From NCBI GenBank assembly GCA_020721805.1, contig DYMB01000003.1, positions 1 through 35,920 of the forward strand: a stretch of 35,920 bases of DNA, given 5' to 3'. Each line of letters begins with the position of its first letter. The stretch's first letter is position 1. The translations under genes were made by a program, and so were the position numbers. The DNA comes from Acetofilamentum sp. Its GTDB lineage: Bacteria > Hydrothermota > 32-111. The notes under the pieces are model-generated. The model saw nothing but the letters and a program-made list of their open reading frames with translations, made no database searches and was not told where the DNA came from. Of the stretch, positions 16,616 through 26,038 are shown one piece after another.

Positions 16616-16657
16616 CGATTGAAAGTTCCTTTAAATCTTATTATATTTTCGTTGACA
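16610..16657. promoter_or_regulatory. Inverted repeat joining two divergent -35 boxes
   Basis: TGTCAACGA (16610-16618) and TCGTTGACA (16649-16657) form perfect 9-bp arms 30 nt apart. Each arm contains the -35 box of one of the two divergent promoters plus three shared flanking bases. Confidence 0.45.
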
Positions 16658-16679
16658 TTTTTTTTCAATATTCTAAAAT
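16652..16679 (+). promoter_or_regulatory. Promoter of addAB, probably leaderless
   Basis: TTGACA (16652-16657), a 16-nt spacer and TAAAAT (16674-16679) are followed by only 6 nt before the ATG at 16686, so transcription should start at the A of the start codon. No Shine-Dalgarno is present. Confidence 0.6.
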
Positions 16680-16685
16680 CTTACA

Positions 16686-19600
16686 ATGAACGAACTTAAA
16701 AACAAATATATCCTTATAAAAGCATCCGCCGGTTCTGGTAAAACCTATAAGATATCAAGTGAATATGTGAGTTTTATTTTAAAACATCCCGATAAAATAA
16801 AGAATGTTTTAGCGATAACCTTTACCAATAAAGCAGCATCAGAAATGAAAAATAGAATACTCAATCTTTTAAAATCTCTTACAGGGGACGAAAATAAAAA
16901 TTTCAAAAAACAGATATCTTCAATTCTTGATATAGATGAGGATAAAATAACCGATCTTAGTAGAAGTGTTTTGGAGAGAATTCTTTATGCGAAAGAGGGA
17001 AACGGTTTTTCTGATTTTTCAGTTATGACGATAGATTCTTTCTCCAATAGACTGGTAAAGATATTTTCAGATGAATTGAATATTTCCCCATCTTATCGGA
17101 TAGGTTTTAATGTTAAAAATGTTATGGAACTTTATATCGAAGATTTGATATCAAAGATTTCCAACGAAGATGAGGATGGGGAAAAACTTAAAAATATTTT
17201 TCTAAACTATCTTTTGTATAGAGTGGAAGAAGGGAAATCTTTATATGTGGAAGATGAGGTTTTAAGCACAGTCTTTTCGATAAGGGATAAGGAAAAAAAT
17301 TTTGATCTTAAAATAGATGTGCGGGAAAATGATTGGCTTAAGAATGTTAAAGAGGCGATCGGAAAGGTAAAAAGTTTTAAAGAAGATTTTCCCAGTTACT
17401 GTAAAAGGATAAAAGAAATTTCAAATAGAATAGAACCGGGAAACGAATTTTATAAAAATAAAAGCAAAAATCTTATCTCATTTATAAAAAATTTTGTGGA
17501 CAGGAAAAATAATGATGAAATCGATTATATACTTGAAAAAGAGAGTTTTATAGATTTTTATAACAACAGTTTTGATTGGGATAATTTTCTGAAACAATAT
17601 ATTAACTATGAAAGATTAGAAGAATTGAAACAAGACAATTTTGAAATTAAACTTAAAGAACTTTTCGAGGAATTAAACAATTTTAAAAAATTTTTACATT
17701 TGAATTTATCTGAGTATTTAGAGAAAAAAATCTATTTGAAAAATATTTATTCCAACATACTTTATGAAAGAGTTGATAAACTTTTAAATGATTATCAGAA
17801 GAGAAAAGATATAATCTTTATCGATGAGTTAAACTCAAAAGTTAAATCACTTTTTAAAGATGAAACCGATATTCCCTTTGTGTATTTTTTGATGGGAGAA
17901 AAATATAAAAAATTTTTGATAGATGAATTTCAGGATACATCGATAAAACAATGGAACAATTTAAAACCACTTATAGAGAATGGAGTATCCGAAGGGTTTA
18001 ATTGCATAATGGTTGGTGATGATAAACAGGCTATATATAGATTCAGAGGAGGCTCAACCAAAATAATAAGAGAATTTGAAAAAAAAAATGATGTTGAAGT
18101 AAAAAATCTTGAATATAACTGGAGAAGTTCTAAGACACTGGTTGAATTTTACAACGAATTTTTTAAGGAGATAAAATTTATAAACGGAAACTATGAAGAA
18201 CAAAAAGCTGAGAATATAGAGGAAGGCTATGTAGAGATCAATATCATAGATGGAAGTTTAAAGGATGAAATGCTTAAAGAGGATGAGGAAAACAAGATAC
18301 TGGGAATAATCCAAGATCTTCTAAAAAGAGGATATAAACAAAAATCTATAGCGATTCTTGTAAGAACCGGTGATGAGGGAAATAGAATCGCTCAGATTTT
18401 AACAGGTAAAAAATTGGGAGAGGAAAATTTAAAAATAATCTCTTCCGATACATTGTTCATAAAGGATAATCCTTATGTTTTTTTTATTATCTCCTTAATA
18501 AAATTTATCCTGTCAGGTTCGTTAAAAGATTTTACCGATACGATCTATGCTTTTAAGGATATGAATCTACAGAGTTCCAACTTTAAAGAAGCCGAAAAAT
18601 TATTTCTTGGAAAAATTCAAAAAAAAGAGATGGACTATGAAGAGATATTAAAAAAATTATGGGGGGAAGAGGTTTACGAAAACTATGAAAAAAGGATAAA
18701 AAAATCTATAAATTTTATTACACCTTACGAAATTGTGACAAGGGTTATTGAATATATTATGAATCCTCTCTCTATAGATTATTCAACTTCCATATCCCAT
18801 ATATTAAAGCTCTTAGATGAGGCTTTTTTGATGGGTAAAGAGGGAGGGATCAAAGATTTTCTGGATTATTATGATGAATATAAAGATCAGATGAAGATAG
18901 CCTCTCCATCAAACCAGAACGCGATAACAATATCAACCATACATAAATCAAAAGGCCTTGGATATGATATAGTTATTATACCCTTTGCTAACTGGAATGA
19001 TAAAAAAAAATTGAAAGATTCCTTTTTTATAGATGAAATTTACAATCAAAAGATGGCGATATCATACTCCGATATCAAAAAAAATTTTGAATTTATCTAT
19101 AATCGAAACGATCTTTTCAATAAAAAGAAGGATGAAAAGAAAAGAATTTTTTATGATGATTTGAATCTTTTATATGTTGCTTTCACAAGAGCAAAAAAAG
19201 AATTGTATGTTTTTTGTGAGAGTCCCCCAAAAAATAAAAATGATGAAACGGTTTCGAAACTCATATCTTCTAGGTTGAAAAAAATGACTGGGATAAACGA
19301 TCTCTTCAATTATAAAAAAGGAAAAAAAACCGAATGGAAAGAAACTGAAGGAGATAAAAAAGAAACAAAAGTTGTTTACTCTACATTAGGTAAATTGGAA
19401 CTCTGTTCACATGAAAAGGATCTTTTTATAGATAGATCTTTTAAAAGTATATTGAACAGAGAAAATATGAGTATAAGAAATGGGGAAGTTGTACATAAGA
19501 TCCTTTCAAGGATATATACAAAGGATGATGTGGATAACTCTTTAGATCTTGCATTGGTTGAAGGACTTTTAGACATAGAGGAAAGAGAGTATTATAAAAA

Positions 19601-19895
19601 TATACTGGAAGAATTTTTTAATGACAAAAAAATTGCAAAATTCTTTCAGCCTGGATTGAAAGTTTACAATGAAAGGGAAATCTGTTTCAATGGAAAAATT
19701 TTAAGGCCCGATAGGGTTATATTTGAAAAAGATTTTTGTTATATAGTTGACTATAAATCTGGATTAAAGAAAAAAAATGATGTTTCACAGGTAAGAGAAT
19801 ATATGATCTTTTTTAGCCAGAATGTTAATGTTAAAGGATATATAATATATCTTCAGAATTTTGATATCCTAGAGGTTAAAGATGAAATTTCTTGA
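16686..19895 (+). CDS. addA: AddA-type helicase-nuclease (UvrD superfamily)
   Basis: The protein has 1069 residues. Superfamily 1 helicase motifs appear in order: Walker A KASAGSGKT (12-20), AITFTNKAASEMKNR, TIDSFSNRL, Walker B FLIDEFQDTS, VGDDKQAIYRFRGG, LEYNWRSS, STIHKSKGLGYD and LLYVAFTRAKKEL. A PD-(D/E)XK nuclease domain ends the protein: His937 in GEVVHKI, Asp1009 in RPDRVIF, and Asp1022/Lys1024 in DYKSG. This is the layout of AddA/RecB, which resects double-strand breaks for RecA loading. The stop overlaps the partner gene by 14 nt. The start is the first ATG after a clear promoter. Confidence 0.92.
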   Translation: MNELKNKYILIKASAGSGKTYKISSEYVSFILKHPDKIKNVLAITFTNKAASEMKNRILNLLKSLTGDENKNFKKQISSILDIDEDKITDLSRSVLERILYAKEGNGFSDFSVMTIDSFSNRLVKIFSDELNISPSYRIGFNVKNVMELYIEDLISKISNEDEDGEKLKNIFLNYLLYRVEEGKSLYVEDEVLSTVFSIRDKEKNFDLKIDVRENDWLKNVKEAIGKVKSFKEDFPSYCKRIKEISNRIEPGNEFYKNKSKNLISFIKNFVDRKNNDEIDYILEKESFIDFYNNSFDWDNFLKQYINYERLEELKQDNFEIKLKELFEELNNFKKFLHLNLSEYLEKKIYLKNIYSNILYERVDKLLNDYQKRKDIIFIDELNSKVKSLFKDETDIPFVYFLMGEKYKKFLIDEFQDTSIKQWNNLKPLIENGVSEGFNCIMVGDDKQAIYRFRGGSTKIIREFEKKNDVEVKNLEYNWRSSKTLVEFYNEFFKEIKFINGNYEEQKAENIEEGYVEINIIDGSLKDEMLKEDEENKILGIIQDLLKRGYKQKSIAILVRTGDEGNRIAQILTGKKLGEENLKIISSDTLFIKDNPYVFFIISLIKFILSGSLKDFTDTIYAFKDMNLQSSNFKEAEKLFLGKIQKKEMDYEEILKKLWGEEVYENYEKRIKKSINFITPYEIVTRVIEYIMNPLSIDYSTSISHILKLLDEAFLMGKEGGIKDFLDYYDEYKDQMKIASPSNQNAITISTIHKSKGLGYDIVIIPFANWNDKKKLKDSFFIDEIYNQKMAISYSDIKKNFEFIYNRNDLFNKKKDEKKRIFYDDLNLLYVAFTRAKKELYVFCESPPKNKNDETVSKLISSRLKKMTGINDLFNYKKGKKTEWKETEGDKKETKVVYSTLGKLELCSHEKDLFIDRSFKSILNRENMSIRNGEVVHKILSRIYTKDDVDNSLDLALVEGLLDIEEREYYKNILEEFFNDKKIAKFFQPGLKVYNEREICFNGKILRPDRVIFEKDFCYIVDYKSGLKKKNDVSQVREYMIFFSQNVNVKGYIIYLQNFDILEVKDEIS

Positions 19896-22551
19896 ATCCA
19901 TTATAGAACATATTCTTAAGGAAGATGATATAGAGGATTCTTTAATAATTCTTCCTTCCAAAAGAAGTGTTATCTTTTTAAAGGAAGAATTTAAAAAAAA
20001 GAAAATAAACATCATATTACCTGAAATCCAGACAATGGAAGAATTCGTTATCTCTATTTCAGGTTTAAGACCCGAAGATCCACTTATTTTAACGGGAATA
20101 GGTTATAAGATATATAGAATTGAAGAAAAAAATAATATAAGACCGTTTAAAGATTTTTATGAAATCTTTGATATCATTATAAAAGATTTTAACGATATAG
20201 ATCTTTATCTGATAGATCAAAAAAAGTTGAAGGATATTGAACTGATATTTAAGTATGAAAATCCTGATAGGCAATATATTGAGATGATGAAAATTTTTGA
20301 AAAGATCTATACTGGATTGAACGATGAACTCGATAAAAGAAAGACCGGTTACAGGGGAAGAATATACAGGAGAGCGAGTGAAAGATCAAAAGAATTTAAA
20401 AAATATAAGAATGTTTTTATTGCAGGTTTTGGTATCTTTACTCCATCTGAAGAGGTTATCATATCCAATCTTATAAATAACACGAATGTGAAAATATTTT
20501 TTGATATTCAAAAAAAACTTTTGTATAAAGATTTTGAATCAACAAACTTTATAAAAGGGTATCTTAAAAAATGGCCCGATAACTCTCAAATTATTGATGT
20601 TTCTTTAAACAAAAAAATTTTCATATCAGAATTCTCACTTCCGGTTTCTCAGATAAATATTTTTAAGGATATTTTTGATAAAAATGACTATTTTTCTACT
20701 CTTGTTCTGGGTGATGAAGATCTTTTGATTCCTGCAATTTCAGGAGTCCCAGCTGCAATAGATAGAATAAATATAACGATGGGCTTTCCACTTGATCAGA
20801 CACCTGATGTAAAATTTCTTTATGATATTTTTAAATTACATTCACAAAAGACTGATAAGGGTTTTTACTATAAGGATTTTTTGGATATTCTTGATTCAAA
20901 ATATATAAGATATTTTTTAAAGGATGATGAGAAAGAGCGTCTTAAAGATTCTGTTAAAAAAGGGAGAATATTTTTTGATCCCAAAGAAGATGTTGAGAAC
21001 AATTTTCTTGAAAAACTTTTAAACTGGTATGATGATGGAAAACTCTTACCCTGTGAAGAGATTATTGAAAATCTTATTTTTCTTTTTACTAAAATTTTAA
21101 GAGAGGGTAAGGGGGAAAAAACTCCAGTCGATGAAGTTAACGGAATAAGAATAATACAAATTTTTAAAAGGTTGAAAACTTTTTTTGAAACCTACAGGGA
21201 TATTGAATTAAACACCATAGGTGAACTCGAAATACTGTTAAGAAGAATAATAAAAACTGAAAATATCCCCTACTCTGGAGATCCACTTGAAAATTTTCAG
21301 ATAATGGGATTACTTGAGACGAGATGTTTAGATTTCAAAAAGACTGTAATTCTTTCTGTAAACGAAGGGATAATACCAAAAGGTAAAAATGAAAAAAGTT
21401 TTATTCCATACGATCTTAGAAAATACTGGAATCTATCAACATATAGGGAAAATGATATTTTATTCTCCTACTATTTTTACTCTCTACTATTTAAGAGTGA
21501 AGAATTTTATATATGTTATTCTATCGGAGAGGATAAAAATAATATTGAAAGAAGTAGATTTATAGAGCAGATAATGTATGAAAATAGAACTGGTGGTATT
21601 TTTGAAAATATAGATGTCGAATTTATCAATAAGGAGTACAATGTTGAAACTCATATGGTATTGAAAGAGATTGAAAAAACACCCGAAATGATTGAAATTT
21701 TGAAAAATAAAAGATTTACTCCGACAGGTATTTTAAAATATTTTATGGATCCGGTTGCTTTTTACTATGATTTTGTTCTTGAAATAGAGGATGAAAGCAG
21801 GATCGGGAATGTTGGACTTGATATCATTGGAACTATAATACACAAAATTCTTGAACTATTTTATAGAGTAAACCATGATCAAATATATTTTAAAGAAAAC
21901 AAAGAACTGATAAAAAATATAGATGTTAACAAAATAATAGATGATGTTTTTGTTGAGAATCATATTTACGATACACATTCTGGAAAACCTTTATTGATTA
22001 GGGAAGTTATAAAAAAAATTATAGATGAATATTTAAAGAGTGATCTCTTTAGAATCAGAGAAAACAGGATAAAAATTCTGGAACTTGAAAAAAAAATTTA
22101 TAAAGTATTTCCATTTAAAAATTATAGTTTAAATCTAAAAGGGATATATGACAGGATGGAGGAGGAGAATGGTGTTGTGAGGATATGTGATTATAAATCG
22201 GGCTATGTTGAAGAAAGGAAACTTGTTATCAAAAAAGAGATTCTGTACGATCCTGAAAATTTCTTTTATTCTTTAAAAAATGATCCAGATGGGTTTTCGA
22301 AAATTTTTCAACTACTTTTTTATGGATATTTAAAATATAGTGAAAATGATAAATTTTATAATGGTAAACTTGGAATGCGTATATATTCTTTAAGATATCC
22401 ACAAAAATATTTTGATGTTATTATAAATGAGAACAAAGAAAAAAGACCACTCTTTTTTGAAGATGGGATTAAAAAAGTCTTTGAAGATCTACTTGATAGA
22501 ATTTTTCAAGAAATATTTGATGAGAATATAGGTTTTAAAAAGAGGTTATAG
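19882..22551 (+). CDS. addB: AddB-like nuclease subunit
   Basis: The protein has 889 residues. The N-terminal region is a degenerate helicase fold: LIILPSKRSVIFLKEEF and EIQTMEEFV occur where relatives begin, but no GxGKT Walker A is visible. LSVNEGIIPKG matches the AddB/RexB block. The C-terminal PD-(D/E)XK nuclease is intact: His654 in GTIIHKI, Asp757 in GIYDRM, Asp770/Lys772 in CDYKSG. The Cys-rich iron-sulfur staple known from Bacillus AddB is missing; no Cys follow the nuclease motif. It pairs with AddA for break resection. The ATG follows GAGG by 7 nt and lies within the addA 3' end. It converges with the Mbx operon, 6 nt between stops. Confidence 0.8.
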   Translation: MKFLESIIEHILKEDDIEDSLIILPSKRSVIFLKEEFKKKKINIILPEIQTMEEFVISISGLRPEDPLILTGIGYKIYRIEEKNNIRPFKDFYEIFDIIIKDFNDIDLYLIDQKKLKDIELIFKYENPDRQYIEMMKIFEKIYTGLNDELDKRKTGYRGRIYRRASERSKEFKKYKNVFIAGFGIFTPSEEVIISNLINNTNVKIFFDIQKKLLYKDFESTNFIKGYLKKWPDNSQIIDVSLNKKIFISEFSLPVSQINIFKDIFDKNDYFSTLVLGDEDLLIPAISGVPAAIDRINITMGFPLDQTPDVKFLYDIFKLHSQKTDKGFYYKDFLDILDSKYIRYFLKDDEKERLKDSVKKGRIFFDPKEDVENNFLEKLLNWYDDGKLLPCEEIIENLIFLFTKILREGKGEKTPVDEVNGIRIIQIFKRLKTFFETYRDIELNTIGELEILLRRIIKTENIPYSGDPLENFQIMGLLETRCLDFKKTVILSVNEGIIPKGKNEKSFIPYDLRKYWNLSTYRENDILFSYYFYSLLFKSEEFYICYSIGEDKNNIERSRFIEQIMYENRTGGIFENIDVEFINKEYNVETHMVLKEIEKTPEMIEILKNKRFTPTGILKYFMDPVAFYYDFVLEIEDESRIGNVGLDIIGTIIHKILELFYRVNHDQIYFKENKELIKNIDVNKIIDDVFVENHIYDTHSGKPLLIREVIKKIIDEYLKSDLFRIRENRIKILELEKKIYKVFPFKNYSLNLKGIYDRMEEENGVVRICDYKSGYVEERKLVIKKEILYDPENFFYSLKNDPDGFSKIFQLLFYGYLKYSENDKFYNGKLGMRIYSLRYPQKYFDVIINENKEKRPLFFEDGIKKVFEDLLDRIFQEIFDENIGFKKRL

Positions 22552-22557
22552 TTTGTT

Positions 22558-24411
22558 TTAATTAAAAAGTTTGTCTACCCCTTTTGCTGCATTCAAACCT
22601 GTTGCTATACCGTTAACTATATCGGGTCCTTTTACTATATCTCCAGCAGCAAAAATCTTTTCAATTCCTGTTGAATAGTTTTCATCGAGTACTATTTTAC
22701 CTCTTTCGAATTTCATCTTTGACCTGTATTCTTCTGGAATAAATGAATAATCTGGTGCTTGACCTATCGCTTCTATTATCATAGTTGCTTCACATATGAG
22801 TCTTTCATTCTCGTTAAACTTAGGGTTGAATCTCATATTTTCATCAAAAACTGACTCACATTTCATAAAATCAAGTCCCTTTATGTTACCCTTATCATCA
22901 AGTATAATCTCTTTTGGACCCATTCCATATATTAAGGTAACCCCTTCTTCCGCGCTCTCCTCGATCTCCTCTTTATCTGCTGGAATTATATCTGGAGTCT
23001 CAAGACAGACCTGTGTAACCTTTACTTTCCCAAATTTCATCTTCTGTAATCTTGCAACACTTCTCGAACAATCAAAAGCAACATTTCCACCGCCTATCAC
23101 AAGAACATTATCCGTGATTTTTACATCGCTGATTTTATTTGAAAGGAATTCTCTTACATCGTGTAAAAATGGTAATGCACCAACAACATTTTCCATACCA
23201 TTTCTTGAGAGGTTTGTAGATCTTGGGAGATCGAAACCTGTTGAGATTATTATAGCATCATACTCTTTGTATATTTTTTCAAACATATTTTTATCAATAT
23301 TTGTATTGGTTTTTATCTCAACGCCTAAAGATTTTATAAAATCTATATCCTTATTTAGAGCATCTTCCGGTAGTCTGTATGCTGGTATTCCATATCGCGC
23401 GATACCACCCGCTTTTGCTTCTTTTTCAAATATTGTGATCCTGTATCCCATAAAAGATAAAAAGTATGCAGCCGATAATCCTGCAGGTCCGCCTCCTATA
23501 ATCGCTACACTTTTTCCTGCTTGTTTTATAGGTTTATTTGCAATCACATTTTTATACTCTTCAAGTGGTAAAGAGTCGACAGCGTATCTTTTTAACCATC
23601 TTATCGCGACAGGTTCGCCTCTATGACCCAGAGAACATACGGATTCACACTTGTGCGTGCAAACCCTTCCGCAGACTTCAGGTAAAGGATTCGTTTTATA
23701 TATCTCTTTTACCGATTCTTTAACATCATCGTTAAATATTGCCATAATGTATTCTGGTATATCCATATGGATTGGACATGCATCCTTACAAAGACCACAG
23801 GCAACGCATCTTCTGGCTTCAAGAATAGCTTCCTCTTTTGTATATCCTTTTACAATTTCAAGAAATGAATTACTCCTTTCTTCAGGGTTAAAAATACCCA
23901 TCACAACCCTCTTCAATTCAAGCCAGGAATAATTGTTATCTGTTATCCACCCCTGATTCTTGGAAAAGTTCAAATCGGGTCTTATTATAAAATATTTTGA
24001 AATAATTTCTCCCTGAGTATCCTCTGTCGCTTCAGGTGGAGTGGGAAAGTTGTTTACATATTCCCTTGACATACCAAGAGAAGATGTTGTGCAAACATCA
24101 ACGCAAAACCCACAGAAACAGCATCTTCCATAATCTATAACGGGTCTTTTTTTAGTTGCTCCATTCTTTTCTTTAACATCATCAAACTCTACCATCTGTA
24201 TTGCACCTGTTGGACATATATCTTCACATGTTCCACAACCTATACATTTTTCAAGATCGTTAAAATGCCTTCCACGATATTGAGGTGATACTCCCTCAAC
24301 TTCTGGATAGGTTTTTTTATTTTCTTTTGGGTATCTAATAGTTACCGGATCTTTCAAAAGATATTTCAATGAATTGAAAGGTGCAAAAAAAGATTTCTTT
24401 TTATAATCCAT
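22558..24411 (-). CDS. Fusion: NuoI/MbxN-like ferredoxin + GltD/NfnL-like flavoprotein
   Basis: The protein has 617 residues. Residues 1-120 are the NuoI/MbhN-type subunit with two 4Fe-4S motifs (Cys56/59/62/66 and Cys97/100/103/107; the second lacks the usual final Pro). After a linker of about 80 residues comes a full GltD-like module: a 4Fe-4S motif (Cys202/205/208/212), the Cys247/251/255/259 set, the FAD loop AIIGGGPAG (303-311), the NAD(P) loop VIGGGNVAF (438-446) and the C-terminal FAD block FAAGDIVKGPDIVNG. NfnL, SudA and GltD use this module to exchange electrons between NAD(P)H and Fe-S clusters. Here it is attached to the electron-input arm of the membrane complex. An AGGAG site precedes the ATG. 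It is the last gene of the operon, 8 nt after the NuoD-like gene. Confidence 0.9.
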   Translation of the reverse strand: MDYKKKSFFAPFNSLKYLLKDPVTIRYPKENKKTYPEVEGVSPQYRGRHFNDLEKCIGCGTCEDICPTGAIQMVEFDDVKEKNGATKKRPVIDYGRCCFCGFCVDVCTTSSLGMSREYVNNFPTPPEATEDTQGEIISKYFIIRPDLNFSKNQGWITDNNYSWLELKRVVMGIFNPEERSNSFLEIVKGYTKEEAILEARRCVACGLCKDACPIHMDIPEYIMAIFNDDVKESVKEIYKTNPLPEVCGRVCTHKCESVCSLGHRGEPVAIRWLKRYAVDSLPLEEYKNVIANKPIKQAGKSVAIIGGGPAGLSAAYFLSFMGYRITIFEKEAKAGGIARYGIPAYRLPEDALNKDIDFIKSLGVEIKTNTNIDKNMFEKIYKEYDAIIISTGFDLPRSTNLSRNGMENVVGALPFLHDVREFLSNKISDVKITDNVLVIGGGNVAFDCSRSVARLQKMKFGKVKVTQVCLETPDIIPADKEEIEESAEEGVTLIYGMGPKEIILDDKGNIKGLDFMKCESVFDENMRFNPKFNENERLICEATMIIEAIGQAPDYSFIPEEYRSKMKFERGKIVLDENYSTGIEKIFAAGDIVKGPDIVNGIATGLNAAKGVDKLFN

Positions 24412-24419
24412 TTTTTCTC

Positions 24420-25556
24420 CTATCTATCAAAATCTGGTGGACATATATCCATTGTAGCCATCCACAAGGCAACATCCTCTATCCTGCAACCAACCAAAAC
24501 CTTTTGTGCAAGAATAAGACCTGCTGTATAAGATCCACCTCTAACTGCCATCCTGTATGGTTTATCACCACCATCGGAGACTATATAGTAAGCATGTTCT
24601 CCTCTTGCCGATTCAATCTTAACATATACTTCTCCTTTTGGGACTTTGAATTTTAAAGGATTTGGCATATTTGCTCTTACAGGTCCATCAGGAATATCCT
24701 TTAAAGCTTTTCTTATTATATCAAGACTTAGTTGAAATTCTTCTCTTCTCTGGATTGCTCTTGCCAGTCCATCACCTTCATTCTGAGATGGAATATCAAA
24801 ATCTATTTTATCGTATGCTGCATAAGGCACCATCTTTCTTATATCATATTTTACACCTGTTGCTTTTAAATTTGGACCTGTTATTCCATATTCTATAGCA
24901 AGTTCCTTTTCTATCTTTCCAAGACCTTTTAATCTTTTTATCACAAGTGGGTTATTATATATCAATCTATCATATTCGTTTAATCTTTTTTGTAAATAAT
25001 CTATGGTTTCTTTTAATTTTTCTGTCCATCCGTTTGGAAGATCCCTTCTAACTCCTCCTGGAAGTATATACATATGGTAAACTCTTGCACCGGTTAACCA
25101 TTCGAAAAGGTCAAGAAGGTAATCTCTATCACTTATAGACCAGTATGATGCGGTGTATAAACCGGTTGTACCACCAATACCACCAAAACCAAAAAGAAAG
25201 GCACTAAGTCTTGCCATCTCTAAAACTATGGTTCTTATATAACTTGCTCTTAAAGGAACATCTATATGGCAAAGTTTTTCAATGGCTGTTGAATAGACCA
25301 TTTCGTTTATATCAGGTTCAGGAACACATATTCTTGGAATAAGGGCTATATTCTGCAACCACAATCTTCTTTCTACGAGTTTTTCAAAACCCCTGTGCAA
25401 CAATCCAGGATCTGGAGAGACCTTTTTTATAGTATGACCATCAACTGTTAGAATATAGGAAAAATTTCCACTCATTCCTGGATGATTTGGTCCAAAAAAT
25501 AGTTCGTAAACTTCATACTCTTCATCTTTCCCAAGGTATGTTAATATTTCACTCAT
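24420..25556 (-). CDS. NuoD/MbxL-like large subunit
   Basis: The protein has 378 residues, homologous to the large subunit of group 4 NiFe hydrogenases and to NuoD. The start region has FGPNHPGMSG and DPGLLHRGFEKL. At the two NiFe-binding sites only the first Cys of each CxxC pair remains: RICVPE (Cys77, Glu80) and DICPPDFDR at the C terminus (Cys372, Asp375). Hydrogenases have RxCGxC and DPCxxC. This half-lost pattern fits the Mbx/Mbs branch between hydrogenases and complex I. The subunit should sit on the cytoplasmic side next to the NuoB-like cluster and not bind Ni-Fe. The ATGA overlap joins it to the NuoC-like gene. Confidence 0.9.
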   Translation of the reverse strand: MSEILTYLGKDEEYEVYELFFGPNHPGMSGNFSYILTVDGHTIKKVSPDPGLLHRGFEKLVERRLWLQNIALIPRICVPEPDINEMVYSTAIEKLCHIDVPLRASYIRTIVLEMARLSAFLFGFGGIGGTTGLYTASYWSISDRDYLLDLFEWLTGARVYHMYILPGGVRRDLPNGWTEKLKETIDYLQKRLNEYDRLIYNNPLVIKRLKGLGKIEKELAIEYGITGPNLKATGVKYDIRKMVPYAAYDKIDFDIPSQNEGDGLARAIQRREEFQLSLDIIRKALKDIPDGPVRANMPNPLKFKVPKGEVYVKIESARGEHAYYIVSDGGDKPYRMAVRGGSYTAGLILAQKVLVGCRIEDVALWMATMDICPPDFDR

Positions 25557-26038
25557 TCTTTATCCTTTTTGAATTTTCCAAAAATAGTGTTTGAATATTT
25601 CAAAGAATCGAAATCTTTTCTTAAAGGTGGGATATCCTTCCAGTTATGCAATATGAGCGGTCTTTTATCATCATTTCCAATAAAATCTATTCCAAAAAAC
25701 TCATGAACATCCCTTTCATACATAGTAGCGATCTCCCATAAATTTTTTATCGATTCTATGCTGGGTTCCTGTCTATCTATATAAGTTTTTACAATCAACT
25801 GTTGTTCATATTCATATGAAAAAAGAATATATACAACTTCAATTTTTTCTTCCTTTATCCAATCCACAGCGGTTATCAAAGCAAGTTCTTTGAAATTGGA
25901 AAGTTTCAAAAACGAAAGAATATTAATTATACGTTCCTTTTGAACTGTTATTGAAAACTGTTTTTCATCTATACTCTTTATATTTTCTATTCCTTTAAAA
26001 TTATTTTTAATATATTCGATCAATTCTTTCTGATTCAC
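25553..26038 (-). CDS. NuoC/MbxK-like 30-kDa subunit
   Basis: The protein has 161 residues. It ends with the family signature: YERDVHEFFGIDFIGNDDKR, then PLILHNW and PPLRKDF. In complex I and related enzymes this soluble subunit packs against the NuoD-like subunit. It carries no cofactor. It is linked to its neighbours by 4-nt overlaps on both sides, which matches the J-K-L order of Mbh/Mbx operons. Confidence 0.92.
   Translation of the reverse strand: MNQKELIEYIKNNFKGIENIKSIDEKQFSITVQKERIINILSFLKLSNFKELALITAVDWIKEEKIEVVYILFSYEYEQQLIVKTYIDRQEPSIESIKNLWEIATMYERDVHEFFGIDFIGNDDKRPLILHNWKDIPPLRKDFDSLKYSNTIFGKFKKDKE

Noticed and set aside
22796-23626. 276-residue open frame antisense to the GltD-like domain
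   Set aside because: It mirrors a well-supported gene, has Ser/Phe-rich shadow composition and no ribosome site.
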